Below are positions 35,988 through 49,100 of a stretch of DNA of 64,000 nucleotides, piece after piece. A model generated the notes under the pieces. That model made no database searches. It was not told the DNA's origin and saw only the letters and a list, made by a program, of their open reading frames with translations. Positions within the stretch are counted from its first letter, which is position 1; every line of letters starts with the position of its first letter. Location: NCBI GenBank assembly GCA_951640195.1, contig OX621165.1, positions 1,674,001 through 1,738,000 of the forward strand, read 5' to 3'. This stretch comes from Porpolomopsis calyptriformis (lineage: Eukaryota; Basidiomycota; Agaricomycetes; Agaricales; Hygrophoraceae). The position numbers and the translations under genes are program-made.

Positions 35988-38118
35988 ATGCATTCGGACG
36001 CGTTTGATGTCATCCCATACGAGGTGGGTTGATTCCGCTTTATTCCCATTGCTCACACCACACATCCTCCAGGATATCAAGGGGGATTGGAAGAAATTGG
36101 GATCTGGCTCGTTTGGAAATGTCTACAAAGGTCAATACCCCCTACGTATCCTCTTCCTCTTGTTTACCTATGCGTGTTGCTTAGGAACCTACCTTGGCAT
36201 TGATGTTGCCATCAAAGAGGTCCTGCCATCCAATGATTATGATGTTTCCAAGTATTTTGAGCGGGAATGGCGTCTTATGAAGTCGGTGATTATACTCTTC
36301 TCCTCTCTCTCGAACTCACCACCTGTCCAGAGAGGCTCGCCATCCCAACGTTGTTCTTTACCTCGGTCTTTCACGTGCACCCGATCCTGACAGTCGCATC
36401 TTTATCATCTCTGAGTTCATCGAGAACGGTCTGTCTTGCGCTATTTATATCTGTGCTATACTCACTACCTCTAGGTAATCTTCGCGGCTACATCCATGAC
36501 CAGTCGAAGCCATTCCCATGGCGCCTCCGTCTCTCTTTTGCCACTGACATTGCCCGTGCCCTTGCCTACCTACACGCACGTAAATGTATCCACCGCGACC
36601 TCAAAGGCGAAAATCTTCTGGTTACTTCCAACGGCCGTCTTAAAATAACCGATTTCGGTTTTGCAAGGATCGCCGCGAGGAATGTAGATGAATCCAAGCG
36701 TCTCACTTTTTGCGGAACGAACTCGTACATGTCTCCAGAGATCTTTCTGGGCGAGGAATTCGATTTACCCACCGATATTTTCTCACTTGGAATTATCTTT
36801 TGTGAAATCAGTGCTAGGAAACTAGCAGATGATCATCATTTCAAGAGACACCCGCCAGGATTCGGTATCGACAAGGAAGAACTCCATGCTTTGGCGAATC
36901 CCGGTTGTCCTCCTGCATTTTTAACACTTTGTTTGGATTGCCTTGCAGAAAATCCTTCCAACAGGCCCACAACCAGAGAAATATTGGACAGGTTGAGGGA
37001 TATAGAGACGGACATACTGACTAGACCGTCCGAAGGGGATGGTGTGCACGTCGGAAGCATCAAGTTCATGTCAAATGCCGCGGCCCGTAAGAGGCCAGGT
37101 GCAGGCCCTAGGATTCCAAGCTTCGGGATGGGAATCGGAAAAGATATCCGGGGCGATAGTTCCAGCAGTGCAGATGATAGTGATGAAGAGTTGGATAGCA
37201 TGAGTCTCGGGACCGTCCTATCAGAGGCAGCTGGTAAGTGATCTACCTTCCTATTCGTTGCGATCTCTGGTTACAATTCTTTGGAAGGCCCTGACGCCTA
37301 CGGACAAAGCAGACAACCGCTCTTGGACTCTACGGATAGCGCTCACTCGGACTATAGTATTACGGTTATTCGTTCACGCCCGTCTCAATCCACGACGATT
37401 CCACCGTCTTTCTCGTCTATGCTTACGATCCGCCCCTCGCAGACTATCGCGAACTCTTCAGAAGCAATTCCGTCCACTCTGTCGGACGGGTTCACCTCCG
37501 AACCCATTATCACCACCGATTCGCACCACATCGCAAATACTATCCCCAGCGTTGACGCTGGTGGTAAGGATGCCAGCACTTCCTCGTTATTCTCTATCGA
37601 CTCATTCCAGACACCTCTCTCCTATTCGATCGTCTCGACGGCTGCAGCTACGGAAGGCGGCTCTACCATTCGTTCCCTCCCTCTCGTACACCGTTTCACT
37701 CTCATCAAGCCTGGCGCCAAGCGGACGGGCGGCGGCGGGGTTGGCAATGCAAGTCCACAAAGCGCTGGAGGCGTAAACGGGCGTGGGAATACGAACCCTA
37801 CCCCTTGTGAGCCTCAAGCGGTTGTTGGGTGGAACCCCTGGGACTTGTTTTTCTCCAGCGGTCTTTTGGTGGCCAAATGCGATATTTGCACGAAGAGATT
37901 AGGATGGAAGCCCGTGCTGGAGTGTGATGATTGTGGCCTGAGGTAGGTGGGTTTCTCACTGCTCCAAGGCCGCGTCTTCTATCATTTTCTGCACCAGAAC
38001 ACACGTCAAATGCGGTGAGGTCGCTCCAAGAGATTGTGGGATTCGTCCCACTAGACCTGGCGTACATCACGCTTTTCATTCGGCCTCGCCTCTCCCAAAG
38101 GTCAAGCAGGATGCATAA
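35988..38118 (+). CDS. LIMK/TESK-like TKL protein kinase with a C-terminal C1 domain
   Basis: The start MHSDAFDVIPYEDIKGDWKK requires ATG 35988 and a 49-nt intron; upstream non-ATG extensions are not needed. Kinase motifs: LGSGSFGNVYKG (P-loop), DVAIKEV (VAIK Lys), RHPNVVLYLGL after an intron, CIHRDLKGENLL (catalytic loop), ITDFGFAR, GTNSYMSPEIF (APE variant) and GIIFCEISARK. A Ser/Thr-rich linker follows. The C1-type zinc domain has His in HRFTLIKPG, then after a roughly 50-residue Gly-rich insertion CDICTKRLGWKP, CDDCGLR, and after an intron THVKCGEVAPRDC. C1 domains bind membranes or lipids. TKL kinase fused to C1 is typical of basidiomycete LIMK/TESK-like proteins. The substrate is unknown. 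Confidence 0.85.
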
Positions 38119-38336
38119 TATAATATAATTGCATCAGTGTCTCTCACAGGGTATCGAGCTTCTACTCTATCAATATCCGCCCACTTGCACTTGTAATTCG
38201 AAGGGTTTCTCATAATCTAGTACTACAGACAATGTTCCTCATCGAATTGACAAGACAGTACAATATTGTGTAATCCCTAATTTTTATTATTGGCAAAAGG
38301 CTTGCTTAGTAATACAATTCGATCACCAGTAACGCG

Positions 38337-40237
38337 ATGGTCAACCCGACGGAGGATTTGTTCAAGGCATCGTTTTCGTCTGCCTACTCTCTGATAGCCT
38401 TGCAGTTCTTCTCCAGATTGATCACATTCCTCCTTAACCAAGCCCTATTTCGGATGGTTTCTCCCCAGATATTTGGGACCGCAGCCATACAATTCGAGCT
38501 CGTCCTTAGCACAATCCTTTTCCTCAGTCGTGAAGGTGTAAGAAATGCTTTATTGCGAACGCGACTTCATCAGGAAAAGGCCCCTCAGCATGCCAATTCG
38601 GCAACTCCTCAACTGACAGTCCCCTCCAGCTTGCCTTCAGCTGCCACTTTGAATCTGACACTGCTACCTCTTCTCTTTGGTCTTCCATTAACGATTTCCA
38701 CGACCTACTTTTACCGTCGTTCCGCAAGCGGTGACACACGCAGTCAACCCAATTTCGATCAGGCTGTCAATATTTATGCTTTGTCCGCTATGGTGGAGTT
38801 GCTTAGCGAGCCCATGCACAATCGGTGAGGGTCGATTTTTTGATTCTTTGTCAAAATCCTTTAATTCGTACATAGTGCCATGAACGAATTGCGCACAAGT
38901 GTCCGGATTAGAGCCGAAGGATCAGGAATTCTGAGCAAAACCGTCGTGACCTTCTTCCTCTTACTGTATGACTGCAGAAGCGGCAAACCGCAAGGACAAC
39001 TGGCTCTCTTGGCGTTTGCCATAGGACAATTTACATACGCAACCACTCTTTTTTTCGTGTACTTAGCTTCTTACCGAAGCATCCCTTTGTGGCACACAAG
39101 TCTCCGATCTTTCACATGCACCCAGATCCCGTGAGTAACAAACCATCCTTTCTTGATCGTATATATACATTAACCAATATTCTAAGCTCCTCTATTTATT
39201 TTCATCCTAAATTGCTCAAACTCTCCATCACCATGACATTCCAGTCTATTCTCAAGCATCTCTTGACTGAAGGGGATAAACTCATGTTATCTTGGCTCAG
39301 TCCGTTGGAAGATCAAGGTGGTTATGCTGTAGCGGTAAATTATGGTCGGTCATTCTCTCAAACAGGCTCCACCGCGTGCCAATACCTGTAAATTAGGCTC
39401 TCTCGTCGCTCGCATCGTATTCCAGCCCATCGAGGAATCATTGCGGCTCTTATATTCCAAGATTCATTCTGACCCTGCGGGTTCTCAGATCGAAATGCGT
39501 CGAACGGACACTCAACTGCTTCGTCAAGCCTCTAGTTCCCTACTCGATATGCTGGCCATTCAATGTTCTTTAAGCGTCATTTTTTTGGTGTTTGGCACTG
39601 CCTATATGCCAATCGTTCTGCATACCATCCTGCCTTCACGGTATCTCTTAACAAGTGCATCCAAGGTGCTAGCCGCATGGGTGTGGTACATTCCTGTCTT
39701 GGCCGTTAACGGTGGACTCGAAGCATTTTTTTCAAGCGTTGCGACTCCGCGGGACTTGAACATGCAGAGCCGGTGGGCATAAATCCTCTTGTTTGAATAC
39801 TCATACTGATATCCAAAAGTTGGATGGCGGGATTCTCGGTCATGTACATTTCTGCATCCTTGGCGTTCTATCGTTCAGGCCTTGGGGATGTCTCTCTCGT
39901 ATACGCCAACATCATCAATTTATCTTGTCGAATTGCCTACTGCTTGCACTTCGTCACGTCCTATTTCAGACTTCACCAACAAACTGCGCTTGCTTGGAGG
40001 AATATTGCTCCCAGATGGGAACTGTTGGTGGTATTGGCTTTGTCGAGAATAATGATTCATTTCAGTGGAAAGATCCAGAATGTCTCAGGAATCATAGAAT
40101 ATGGGCAATCAACGTTGTGGAATGTTCACGTAATGAACCACATCCTGTTAGGTGGGACCTTGGCCATGTTGTGCACCGGAACATGGTGGGCATTTTCTGG
40201 CCAGCAGTTGTCTCTTCGTCGGCGGAAATCAGAATAG
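38337..40237 (+). CDS. RFT1: RFT1-type ER membrane protein (N-glycan lipid-linked oligosaccharide translocation)
   Basis: Starts SSAYSLIALQFFSRLITF after MVNPTEDLFKA, the typical RFT1 N-terminus, then ALFRMVSPQIFGTAAIQFE and LSTILFLSREGVRNALLR. Later blocks are QGQLALLAFAIGQFTYAT, LLTEGDKLMLSWLSPLEDQG, QPIEESLRLLYSKI and a C-terminal helix-rich exon ending LSLRRRKSE. The product is a polytopic MATE-like protein with about 12 helices. RFT1 is required for Man5GlcNAc2-PP-dolichol to reach the ER lumen; whether it is itself the flippase is disputed. About six introns. Its stop codon is only 27 bp from the FIG4 stop, so transcripts must overlap at their 3' ends. Confidence 0.9.
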
Positions 40238-40264
40238 ATAATCGAGAAATCCGGAATGGTTTCA

Positions 40265-43200
40265 TCAGATTCTTCCACCTAGCCACCGCTCGTAATTAAA
40301 ATGTACTGGTAATGCCTCTTTGCGATCAACACCATCAAGATAATGTGTTGTTCCACGCTCGACGTACGAGAGAAACGCGTCTTCGGGAGCCTCGTCAGAC
40401 AGTTCGAGCATCTCGCCAGTAGCGGTCCGCACGGCCCTTTGGTAGACTTCTAAATCCCTACGCTCCCCGCCATTAATAGGACCATCTAGTAGATCCTCAC
40501 ACTGATCGACATATCTAGATGAAATGTCAACTTTAGAAGAAGAATATCGAAGTATAACAGACCCGTGGTATTCCGCTTCTTCGTTTTCAGAGACACTCGG
40601 ATTCAACAATTGCTTCGCCATCATTTCTGTAGAATGCGGGTCCTGATCTAGCTCGGAATTAGGGGCCTTCGAGCGAGTGTCGGCTGGAGGTTTCCCGTAA
40701 TTTTTTTGATGAACTGAGATTGGGTGGGTTCCGATCCACCTTCGTACAACACCACCCATCAACCTGTAGACGATTTAGCAGAACTTAAATCGGGGGGGGG
40801 GGTAGAAAGGGATTTACCTCGGGCGATGTACAGAGTTATTGCTATAGAAGGGGCTATAATTGACGTCTTTGGCGGTTTTGCTGATCCTCATTAGTGTTTT
40901 ATAAGTGTACGCAAGGGATTTGGTGAATACATACCCAGGGAGCTTCACCCTGCTGTTCATGCGATAGGCAAAGTGGTTCTGCAGAGTGGTGAATAGAAGG
41001 GGCTTGTAATATTCGATCCAAAAATCGCTTCGAGTCCGTACGAACTCATACATGCCTTTTTCACACTCTTCAACCACATAGGCCGGCTTGAGGTGCCTTT
41101 TATTGAACCAAGCTCGATACCCGCCCCGTTTGGGTGGCTGGGTGATTGATCTCTCACTCCGCACACCCAAAAAGAGGTTGATCGCATTTTGTTTATCGGC
41201 GTCTACGAAAGATGTTTAGTACAACTGGTTGGTAGCGTGATGTAGACGCAGATACCGAGAAGGGAGTTTGTATAGAAGCGGCGGAGGTTCTCAATTATAT
41301 CGCGTGAGTGACTATCCCAATGGGGTATTCTGCGATAGGTCTCGACCCGATTGACAAGAGCACTTCCAGTGTATTGTAATGCGATTGCTGACGTCAAGAG
41401 TGAGTCGATAACAGAGAAAACGAGATAAAAAGCAGACATACTATCTCCATGATCATGGTACATCTCAGTCAGCATATTGACTGCATCAGAGTCAAAATTC
41501 AAATTTGGGTTATCTACAACACCGAGGGCATAGAGCTGATGGCCCAAAGCACGTTTTCCAAAGACGAATTGTGCCGCATTGGTACGATCAAGACAGTCGA
41601 CACAGTTGGTCCGACATATACCATTTTGGAGGGAGATGGAGCCGCGCCTAAGGATATTGCTGGCACCAATGAGCGAATGTTTAACGGGAATAGCTATGAT
41701 CCTCACGGGGTGTCGTTTTGGAGAAAATGAGAAGATGGTTCTGGGCCAGAATGGAAAAATCCTGTCATCTGAATTGATTCTTCCGCGACATCCTCCAAAT
41801 AACTAATGACATCTTGAGTTCGCCTTGAATATTATCAGAGTAACGACGAAGCTTTAATGTGAATTAACCTACTCTTTATAGGCTCGAGACATGTCCCAAG
41901 CACGATATACCATTTTCTTGCTCTCAGGCAGAAACTGGTTTAGATAACGCACACATTGTGTGTACTCATCCAAAAGTTTTGACTCGCGCGGTTGGGGTTC
42001 TCGCTTCTTGATCAAATTGAGGATAGTAATTGGGACTCCATAACGTCGGAATAAGTCGTTGAAGTGCCGAGCCGCGGCTGTGTAAAATGGGTCCACGACA
42101 CTGACTGGGACTGTGAATCAAGTGTTGTGATAATGATGATAGGCACAAACTTTCGATGGGTGGCTTTGGACTGATGCTATTTGTCTCTTGTGTCCAATAT
42201 ATAGGTATACTTCCTCGATACTGGTTGCACAATGTCAGCTTTATGAAACAATACGGGTAGACTTCTGACCTGCACATAGCTTGTATAATTGGGATTGGGG
42301 CGTTTATGGCGTTTATAACACAGATCTCGACGTTCAGGATAGTAAAAAGAAGTCGTCAGCGCTTCTGAAACGATTTGTTCAGTTTCGACTTCATTGGCAA
42401 CATTTCCCTGAAAGCTGTGATGAATTAAGTTTTCTTATCCATGATAGAGCTAGATAACTTCATCATTGACACCACGTTTCAAATATCGAGCACCAGCATA
42501 GTGACGTGATCTTCGGGCAATCAGAGTAATGAAAATGACGCGGCCCAGTACAGTCAATTCTGCGGAATCATGACGGTGAGAGATGGTCGTCCGTAGCTGC
42601 GTTATGGGATATAGACAGAGAAGACGTACTTGCTTGGTCCACATGCCCGTGCACAAGGGGCAAGAGCCAGTAAGTCTTTATACCAGGATTTCTTCGATCT
42701 TCAAATGCTGCGGTCATCAAGTGAAAATTCCACACATATCTCTCGTTGAAGGGCCGAGTTCCTTGTCCTGAGAGAGTAAGATTGTGCTGAAGAGTGGATG
42801 AAAGATCATAGGTATAGCTGAAGACTACGGTGAGTGAAATCAGAAGGTGGAGATAGGTACCTTTACCTGAAATAGAAATTCTTCGACATGTCGACCTGCT
42901 TGAATATGTTGAAGAGGCGTTGTTCCTCGGTAGGCTTCTCAACTTTGTGATTGAAAGCAATAGGAATAATATCGGTGCTCTCGCAATGGTAGAGATAATG
43001 GCCTCCAAGGAGAGCCACGGCATATCGATTCGTGATCAGAATCATGTACCATCCTGCGGTAAACCGGATGAATCCTGAAAGAACTGACTGTCAAGGACAC
43101 AACCTGATATCATAGTGCGACACGAACCAGCGATGCCAAAAAATACCCTGGCCTTGCCAAGTCCACCCGATGCTTTGTTACCGTCGTCCAGCATCTTCAA

Positions 43201-43512
43201 CATGGCGCTCATTTGCTGGCCACTGTATTCTGTCTCATCCTCGATGACAGTCAATTCGTTTTGAGATGTGCGATCAATCTTGATGATTCGACGTGAATCG
43301 GCAGCATTTGAAGCGACGATGTAGAAGCGGAGCCGATTCTCATAGAGGATAAACTTATTGTATGGTGGCCTGTGAGGGGGAGACGGGCGGGGGGCGGGAA
43401 CTATACCGTTGCTGAGAGGTGTGGTTGCCTCCTCGGGCAATGTAGGATGATCATGATCACAGTTGGGAAGACCGGGCATCGTGGTGACTTGGCCTGGCGG
43501 TTGGTGATCCAT
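40265..43512 (-). CDS. FIG4: FIG4-like SAC-domain phosphoinositide phosphatase
   Basis: N-terminal SAC blocks: [27 protein letters not shown], then [40 protein letters not shown] and [11 protein letters not shown]. The middle has [20 protein letters not shown] and [11 protein letters not shown]. The catalytic C-x5-R-T loop is CVDCLDRTN, preceded by LQNGICRTN. Downstream are [18 protein letters not shown] and [18 protein letters not shown], then a C-terminal extension with FIG4-like [19 protein letters not shown] segments. FIG4 acts with VAC14 and FAB1/PIKfyve to control PI(3,5)P2 on vacuolar and late endosomal membranes. About eleven short introns. The start is ATG 43512. The secreted Cys-rich gene lies 116 bp upstream on the same strand. 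Confidence 0.92.
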
Positions 43513-43628
43513 GATGTGGCAGAAAACAAAAGTGGCAACTGAAGAATTTACTGCAACGATGGCTGACGGGACAGAGAGTATAGACAGTAACTATATTTCC
43601 AGTCAACCAAGTCATGACATGTTACCGT

Positions 43629-44320
43629 TCACATGTTGGACAACAATAGAATGGCGCTACCACCCAAGAATACACCAATACCGACAGCGACGATTGTGGC
43701 CGGTAAGTTGAGCTCGAGAGACTCTGGTCCGTTCCAATTCGGAGGAAGAGTGAGTTGCACGTCTGTATTTGGAAGGGTGATGTTGCACGCTGAAGCATAT
43801 GCTAAAGAGGCATTCACAACCGACTCGGGGTAATAGTCTCGGTTCGCTCACCTATTAATACCGAAGTGGAGCCAGCCAAGGGGTGAGGTTTGGGGTCGTT
43901 GGTGGCGATGATTTGATCAAACATGCACTGCTCGCAGGCAACAACGGAGGTCACGGTTGAAGGGTTGCAAATGCAGTTATCGTCGGCGCAACTCTGCGAA
44001 TTCGTTCATGGGAGGTAAATTCGCCCAAGTCGGGGTACACTCACCGTGATGGTTGAGTTTGCGAGTGAACATTGGGGTTGACACTTGGAAATTTCAGAAT
44101 AGGCGGTTAAGCTGGGTAAGACACACATACCGGGATCGTGGAAGGGTCGGTTATCTGAAATATTTCAGTAGCGGAAAGGTTTCCAATAGAACCACCGATG
44201 ACAAGAGTCAAAGCGAGGGCTGTTTCGAGTGATTAGATTGCCAGGATAAGGACAAACAAAACTTGTACCTCGGCCAGCGAGTGCGGCAACCATGAATGCG
44301 AACAGAGAGAGAGCGCGCAT
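43629..44320 (-). CDS. Small secreted Cys-rich protein with C-terminal hydrophobic anchor (CFEM-like)
   Basis: A signal peptide is clear: MRALSLFAFMVAALAGR. Exons joined through four short introns then give LALTLVIGGSIGNLSATEI, a CQPQC pair, NSTIT, SCADDNCICNPSTVTSV, ACEQCMFDQ and a final exon ending LPATIVAVGIGVFLGGSAI plus LLLSNM. That tail is a membrane helix or GPI-signal-like end. The mature part is about 110 residues with eight Cys. Spacing (C-x3-C .. C-x4-C-x-C .. C-x2-C) resembles CFEM-type fungal surface proteins but not perfectly. Role unknown; cell-surface or wall-associated is likely. It is divergent to the SAP gene (196 bp). Confidence 0.68.
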
Positions 44321-44516
44321 GTTGAGAACAATGAAGGAAGGGCCTGCCAGAGGGGGGAGAATGGAGGGAAGGTAGAAAGTGGAAACGAATTTGATGAGGC
44401 TGTGATCGTCATGGTCACATGTCCTCGCGTTGTCTTTCCTCGCTGTCTCGAACATACCGTTACAGTATCCGCCAGGAAAGCACCGTATCCTTCGCGTTTC
44501 TTGCCCGTCTTTCACC

Positions 44517-45814
44517 ATGTCTTTTTCTGGCTCTCTTCAGCCGAAGAAGAAAATTGAATTACAAGCGCTTGCGATCGCCCTACGTCTCAGCGATCAAGGC
44601 ACCAAAGACGAAATCCACAATCGCATCAGGGCGCATCTTGATAAACATCAGGCTACTTTGGAGGAAGACCCCGCGTTTGCTGGCTTGTTTGGGAGGAGGA
44701 AAAGGGGCGTTCAACCTCAGCCTCCATCCGAGTGTGTAAAACTTGGCTTCCCTCATGTCCGAATGGCATACTAACCCATCAATAGTCGCAGTCCCCCTGA
44801 GTCTAGGACACAGGACGAGAGGCACCATCCAGTCCGTTCGACCGCTGCCTCTCGTCGTATTACCGCCATAGACCCCGTCCACGAATCAACCCCCGTTGCT
44901 GATGGCGCCCCCAAATCCAACCCGTTCTCGCCAAATGTAATCTCTTCCTCTGCCAATCTTGGGACTCCTGTATCTCAATTAGGTACTGCTAGCAGTCCTC
45001 CGCCATCGCCCCCCAGCGCTTCTCGTAGCATCCTGAGTGTTGTTCCTCGGCCTGACATCGAAGTCATCGTTACCATGGTCAAGAGGCAGGAAGAGACAGT
45101 TCTGAAAACGACCTCCGATCTGCTATTGTCAATGCGTTTTGTACGTCGACTTTATTCTCCGCCCTTTGAGTGATCCATGGAAATGCCATTAAAAATAGTT
45201 ACTTTCAAACTCACGGAATATATGGTTTCTTACTGCGACCTTGGAGTTGTTGTATATTTTGTACACTATCATTCCCTGGAAAAGGGTCCAAGTATGGTCT
45301 TTTTTTTTCCCTCAGAGGTTTACATGCTCACCCTGGAATGGTCCAGATTTCCCCTGTGGTACCCTTGTCCAATTCGACGGTGTCACTAGTCTATCCTCCT
45401 TGGACCGTCTTTCAAACACACGCATTCTGGAGTATCATTGGCCACTGGTCGATTCCCTCTCTATTCATTCCAGCATTGTTCGGAGCACTCATCTCCTTTC
45501 ATCCCGCGAGGAACAAAAGTCGTTCTCGACCTTCCCCTCACCTGGCTCCGGACTTTACTTTCGATCCACTTACCGCTTCTATTATTCGTCTCGCTGCTCA
45601 GATTGCGTATCCATTCGCAATTATTGACCATGGCGTTAATGTGACCGATGTCATTGGGTTTCGATGGCGCATTTTAAACGCTGCTGTTGGTGTAGCCTTT
45701 GCTTTTGCCGAGGCCATTGCTGCAATATCTTCCTCATCTTCATATAAATCTCCTCTCGCAGCCGAGAAGAGATTCTTATCTGGAGAGGAGACGGCAGTGG
45801 AGGAGATTGAATGA
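44517..45814 (+). CDS. SAP-domain membrane protein
   Basis: The N-terminus is a SAP-like helix-turn-helix: KKKIELQALAIALRLSDQG followed by TKDEIHNRIRAHLDKH. A Ser/Pro-rich linker ends DIEVIVTMVKRQEETVLK. The C-terminal half is hydrophobic: NIWFLTATLELLYILYTIIP, IIGHWSIPSLFIPALFGALI, and a last helical segment VVGVAFAFAEAIAAI-like near 45690-45740. A SAP domain plus membrane segments suggests a chromatin-tethering inner nuclear membrane protein of the Heh/Src1 or Ish1 kind, but no LEM or MSC domain was recognised, so this is inference. Three introns; the last appears to be only 30 nt (45288-45317 region). Start ATG 44517 has a strong context (cacc before it). Confidence 0.6.
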
Positions 45815-46105
45815 GGGATGTATGTATGGATCAGGTTCGGTTATCTAAAGTCTTTGTTAATTACGAGATCGTCTGCTTACCTTATTATCTTTCTTGTGAT
45901 AATTTGCCCTCGAATCACTCATTCGAGAAGTTTATTATTACAATCATGGTGTTGATGTTAGTTTTATAATTAAACGATCCACTTGGACCCAGTTGTGACT
46001 TGGTTAACATTAAGTCTGACCACTTCATAGTTTTTGTTACTATGTTGAAGAGGCTTTGCTTTACAGTTCGCTTTTAACGTACATACATTGACAACCATAC
46101 TCGTG

Positions 46106-49100
46106 CTAGAAAATTGTAGTGAAATCACGAAAAGCCTCCTGGTCCATAATCCCCTCTATGGCTTGGGGCACGTCAAGTGCCGGCAGCTGCTTTTGAAATC
46201 GTTTTATGGTTTGCAGTCTTGCATGCCAATTTGTCGTCATCTCAACTCGTATCGTGTCACATCGTGTGCGTTCAAAGACTGATGCGAACCAGTCTGCCAG
46301 GAGGCTCAGCTGCCTCACTAGGAGGGGAAGATTTTCCGCTGAAATCAGCTTGAACTCGCCCACAGGTGCAAATTCGGTCATTTCAGGGGCTCGCTGGATA
46401 GTTACCTTGAAGTATTCGTTTTCGTGCATGTTGTCAGAAAATGCTGCAATGGCACCGAGCGAGTGGGGTTCAATCACAATGTTCACAAACTGGAATTGTG
46501 TGGCCAAGGTATTGAAGTCGTAAGGCATTCCGGAGTCATTCCAGACAATTCGAACGTAATCATTACCGATATGTCGTTTCTTATTGACGGAATATTCGTC
46601 CCCGGGATGCGACGGCATCATCGTGGCAGTGTGATAGAGGATTTGACCGATATCATCCCACCAAGCATAAGCGTATTCGCCATCTTCGTCGGGGTTCAAA
46701 CCACCCGCATATACATCACCCTGTTCTCGCAGGTTGATGAGCCTGCCGATTCCTTCTAAGAATCGAGTATAGGCCGGAGAACCACATGAATTTTGCAGGA
46801 TCTCCCGTTCCTGAGTTTGACCTGGTGCGACATACATAATACCCACTTTATGGGTGTCAATGACGGGTATGTGGTCTAATACGCGGAAGAAGTTGGGCAA
46901 CGTTGAGGTGTCGAAGATGCGTCTAAGGTAGGGTGCATTGAGATAACATGGGTACGGCGAGAGTTGTAAAGGCAGGTAAGCTGGGTCAACAGCGACTTCC
47001 TTGCGTCTTTGGGAAGGGGCAATACCGCTCCAGACGTAGCCAGTAATAGGATCCGGACGGGGGGGGGATTGATCGGTTTCATGGGTCACAAATATATCGC
47101 TGATGGTTTGCTGGTGAAGAAGGTGAGAATTGTCGAACAAATGATGAGGTTCACACTCACTCCGAGCATAACAGGAGTATTGCTGGAATGCAATTGATCG
47201 GGAGCTTGAACAGTTGGGGAATCACGCTCCATCAATAGCATGGCGGGACCTGACATCAAGTCGGGATCGACGTCGCCCGCTCTGATCATTGGGACATTTT
47301 CCGCTCTGCAGAGAAATTTTGTGAAACCCGAGGGCCTACGGGCAAGGACTTCGGTCCAGCCTAGTTTCGCTGAAGTGCGGACAGTGATGACCGAATTTCC
47401 CAGAATCCATGCCTTTTGGCTCAGTTCCGTTTCGTGAGGTGACTCAGGAGCGGCAGAGCCTGAAACAATGTCGCTCAACAGGGAATTAGCTGGTCGTGGA
47501 TCGGCACTGGCGTAAGTGTATCGTGCAAGCCAGTCAAAACAGACCTCAGTGGGGTCGTCTACCTCAGCATTGCCATCATTCGCCAGTAAGAGCTGTCGTG
47601 TGATGAACCTGACATGTTTTGGTCGGTCGGGTAACGGTATAGCTAAGAACCATACATAGAGGAGGTAATATGATAGTATACGGACATGTTGCGAGAGTGC
47701 CCAAGAAATTGTTGGGGGGGATCCAGGTCGGTTATGGTGTTGCAGGTATTGAAGCGCGACGCCGAAGACCATTTTGAAGTCACTGTCCCTGAAATTGGCA
47801 TGCAAGAGACGAAGAGAGCCAATGACAGACAGAAAACTGAGAATGTGCACGGCCATGTCAGGATTTGACATGATTTGGGAGAGTTTTTCTAAGATTGTGG
47901 ACAGATACTTGGTCATAGACGACTGCAGTTCAAATGCCGAGAGGGTTAATGCATGAAGGCAACACTTGATCGTCGAGGGTTGACCGTTGAGACCGGTTTG
48001 AAATACATCAACTAGGAGGTGCTTTAGATGCACATCGAAGCATCGCTGATAGCTGATCAACACCGAAAGAGTATGGTACGCCAGTCCATGTGCATCATGT
48101 GCTTTGAGTCCGATTGGCCACCGATCCACCTCACCTGCAAACACCCCGCGAAGAATGCCCGTTGACAATGTTGTCAACATCTGCATGATTCCAATCCGGG
48201 ACTTGGGTCCACAAAATAAGTGCTTGTTCGCCAGCTGAGTGGGTAGATGACAAAGGACGTAGCTCAGAATGTCCCAGTTCCGTTCACCTTCAAGAATCGC
48301 CACAATGGCGTCTAGGTACTTGGAAACGGGAAGTGCGAACCGGTGACCGGGACCTTCGGGGTTGTATGAGACGAGTGTCTCGCTCGGCTGGTCTACCAAA
48401 GCACCAATGAAGGGCAAAGTCTCTGGAATTTGCCATAAGGCTTCACGAGGTTTGTTGGGGTGTGTAGGAAGCAATATATCGATTGCACGAGAGCGACTTC
48501 CGCTGGCCTCGGAGCGTGACGGTCGGACACCGCGTCCACGGGAGAACCGTCGACCATCTCGCACCTGAGATGCCTGCGCACGGGATTTGTGGTTTTCTGC
48601 ACTGTGGATAGTAGTTTCATCGTTTCGGTGCCTGCACCTTGCGTGGCGCGAAGATGAAGAGTCATAGACGCGGTTGATGAGCGATGCAAGTGCGACAATG
48701 TGTTCATCAGGGTCATAACCCCCATCGACATAATACAACCGGTGATCTCGATCCACCCTTAATCGTAAAAGAAACTGGAGAATGGTTAAGCGCGTCCGTG
48801 AGACTTTACTTTGCATGAGCAGGTCAACAAGGATCTGATAAACTCTGATTGCGAGATTTAGGCTTTTCGGGGAAAGAGCGTAGGAGGTGAAAACGAGTTG
48901 CATGAACGCTGCAACGAGTGCGACGACGGCAATGGAGGCGCGAGGCAACGGCGAGGGATCAATAGTTGGTAATGAGGTGGGAATGTCTGGAACATCGTCC
49001 TGGGGTGGCGGGTGCAATGATTGAGAGCGGGAGGTAGAACCTGTGGCGAGCGACGACAACAAAGACATAACGGATGACGTATTTGAGTCCTTATCTTTTC

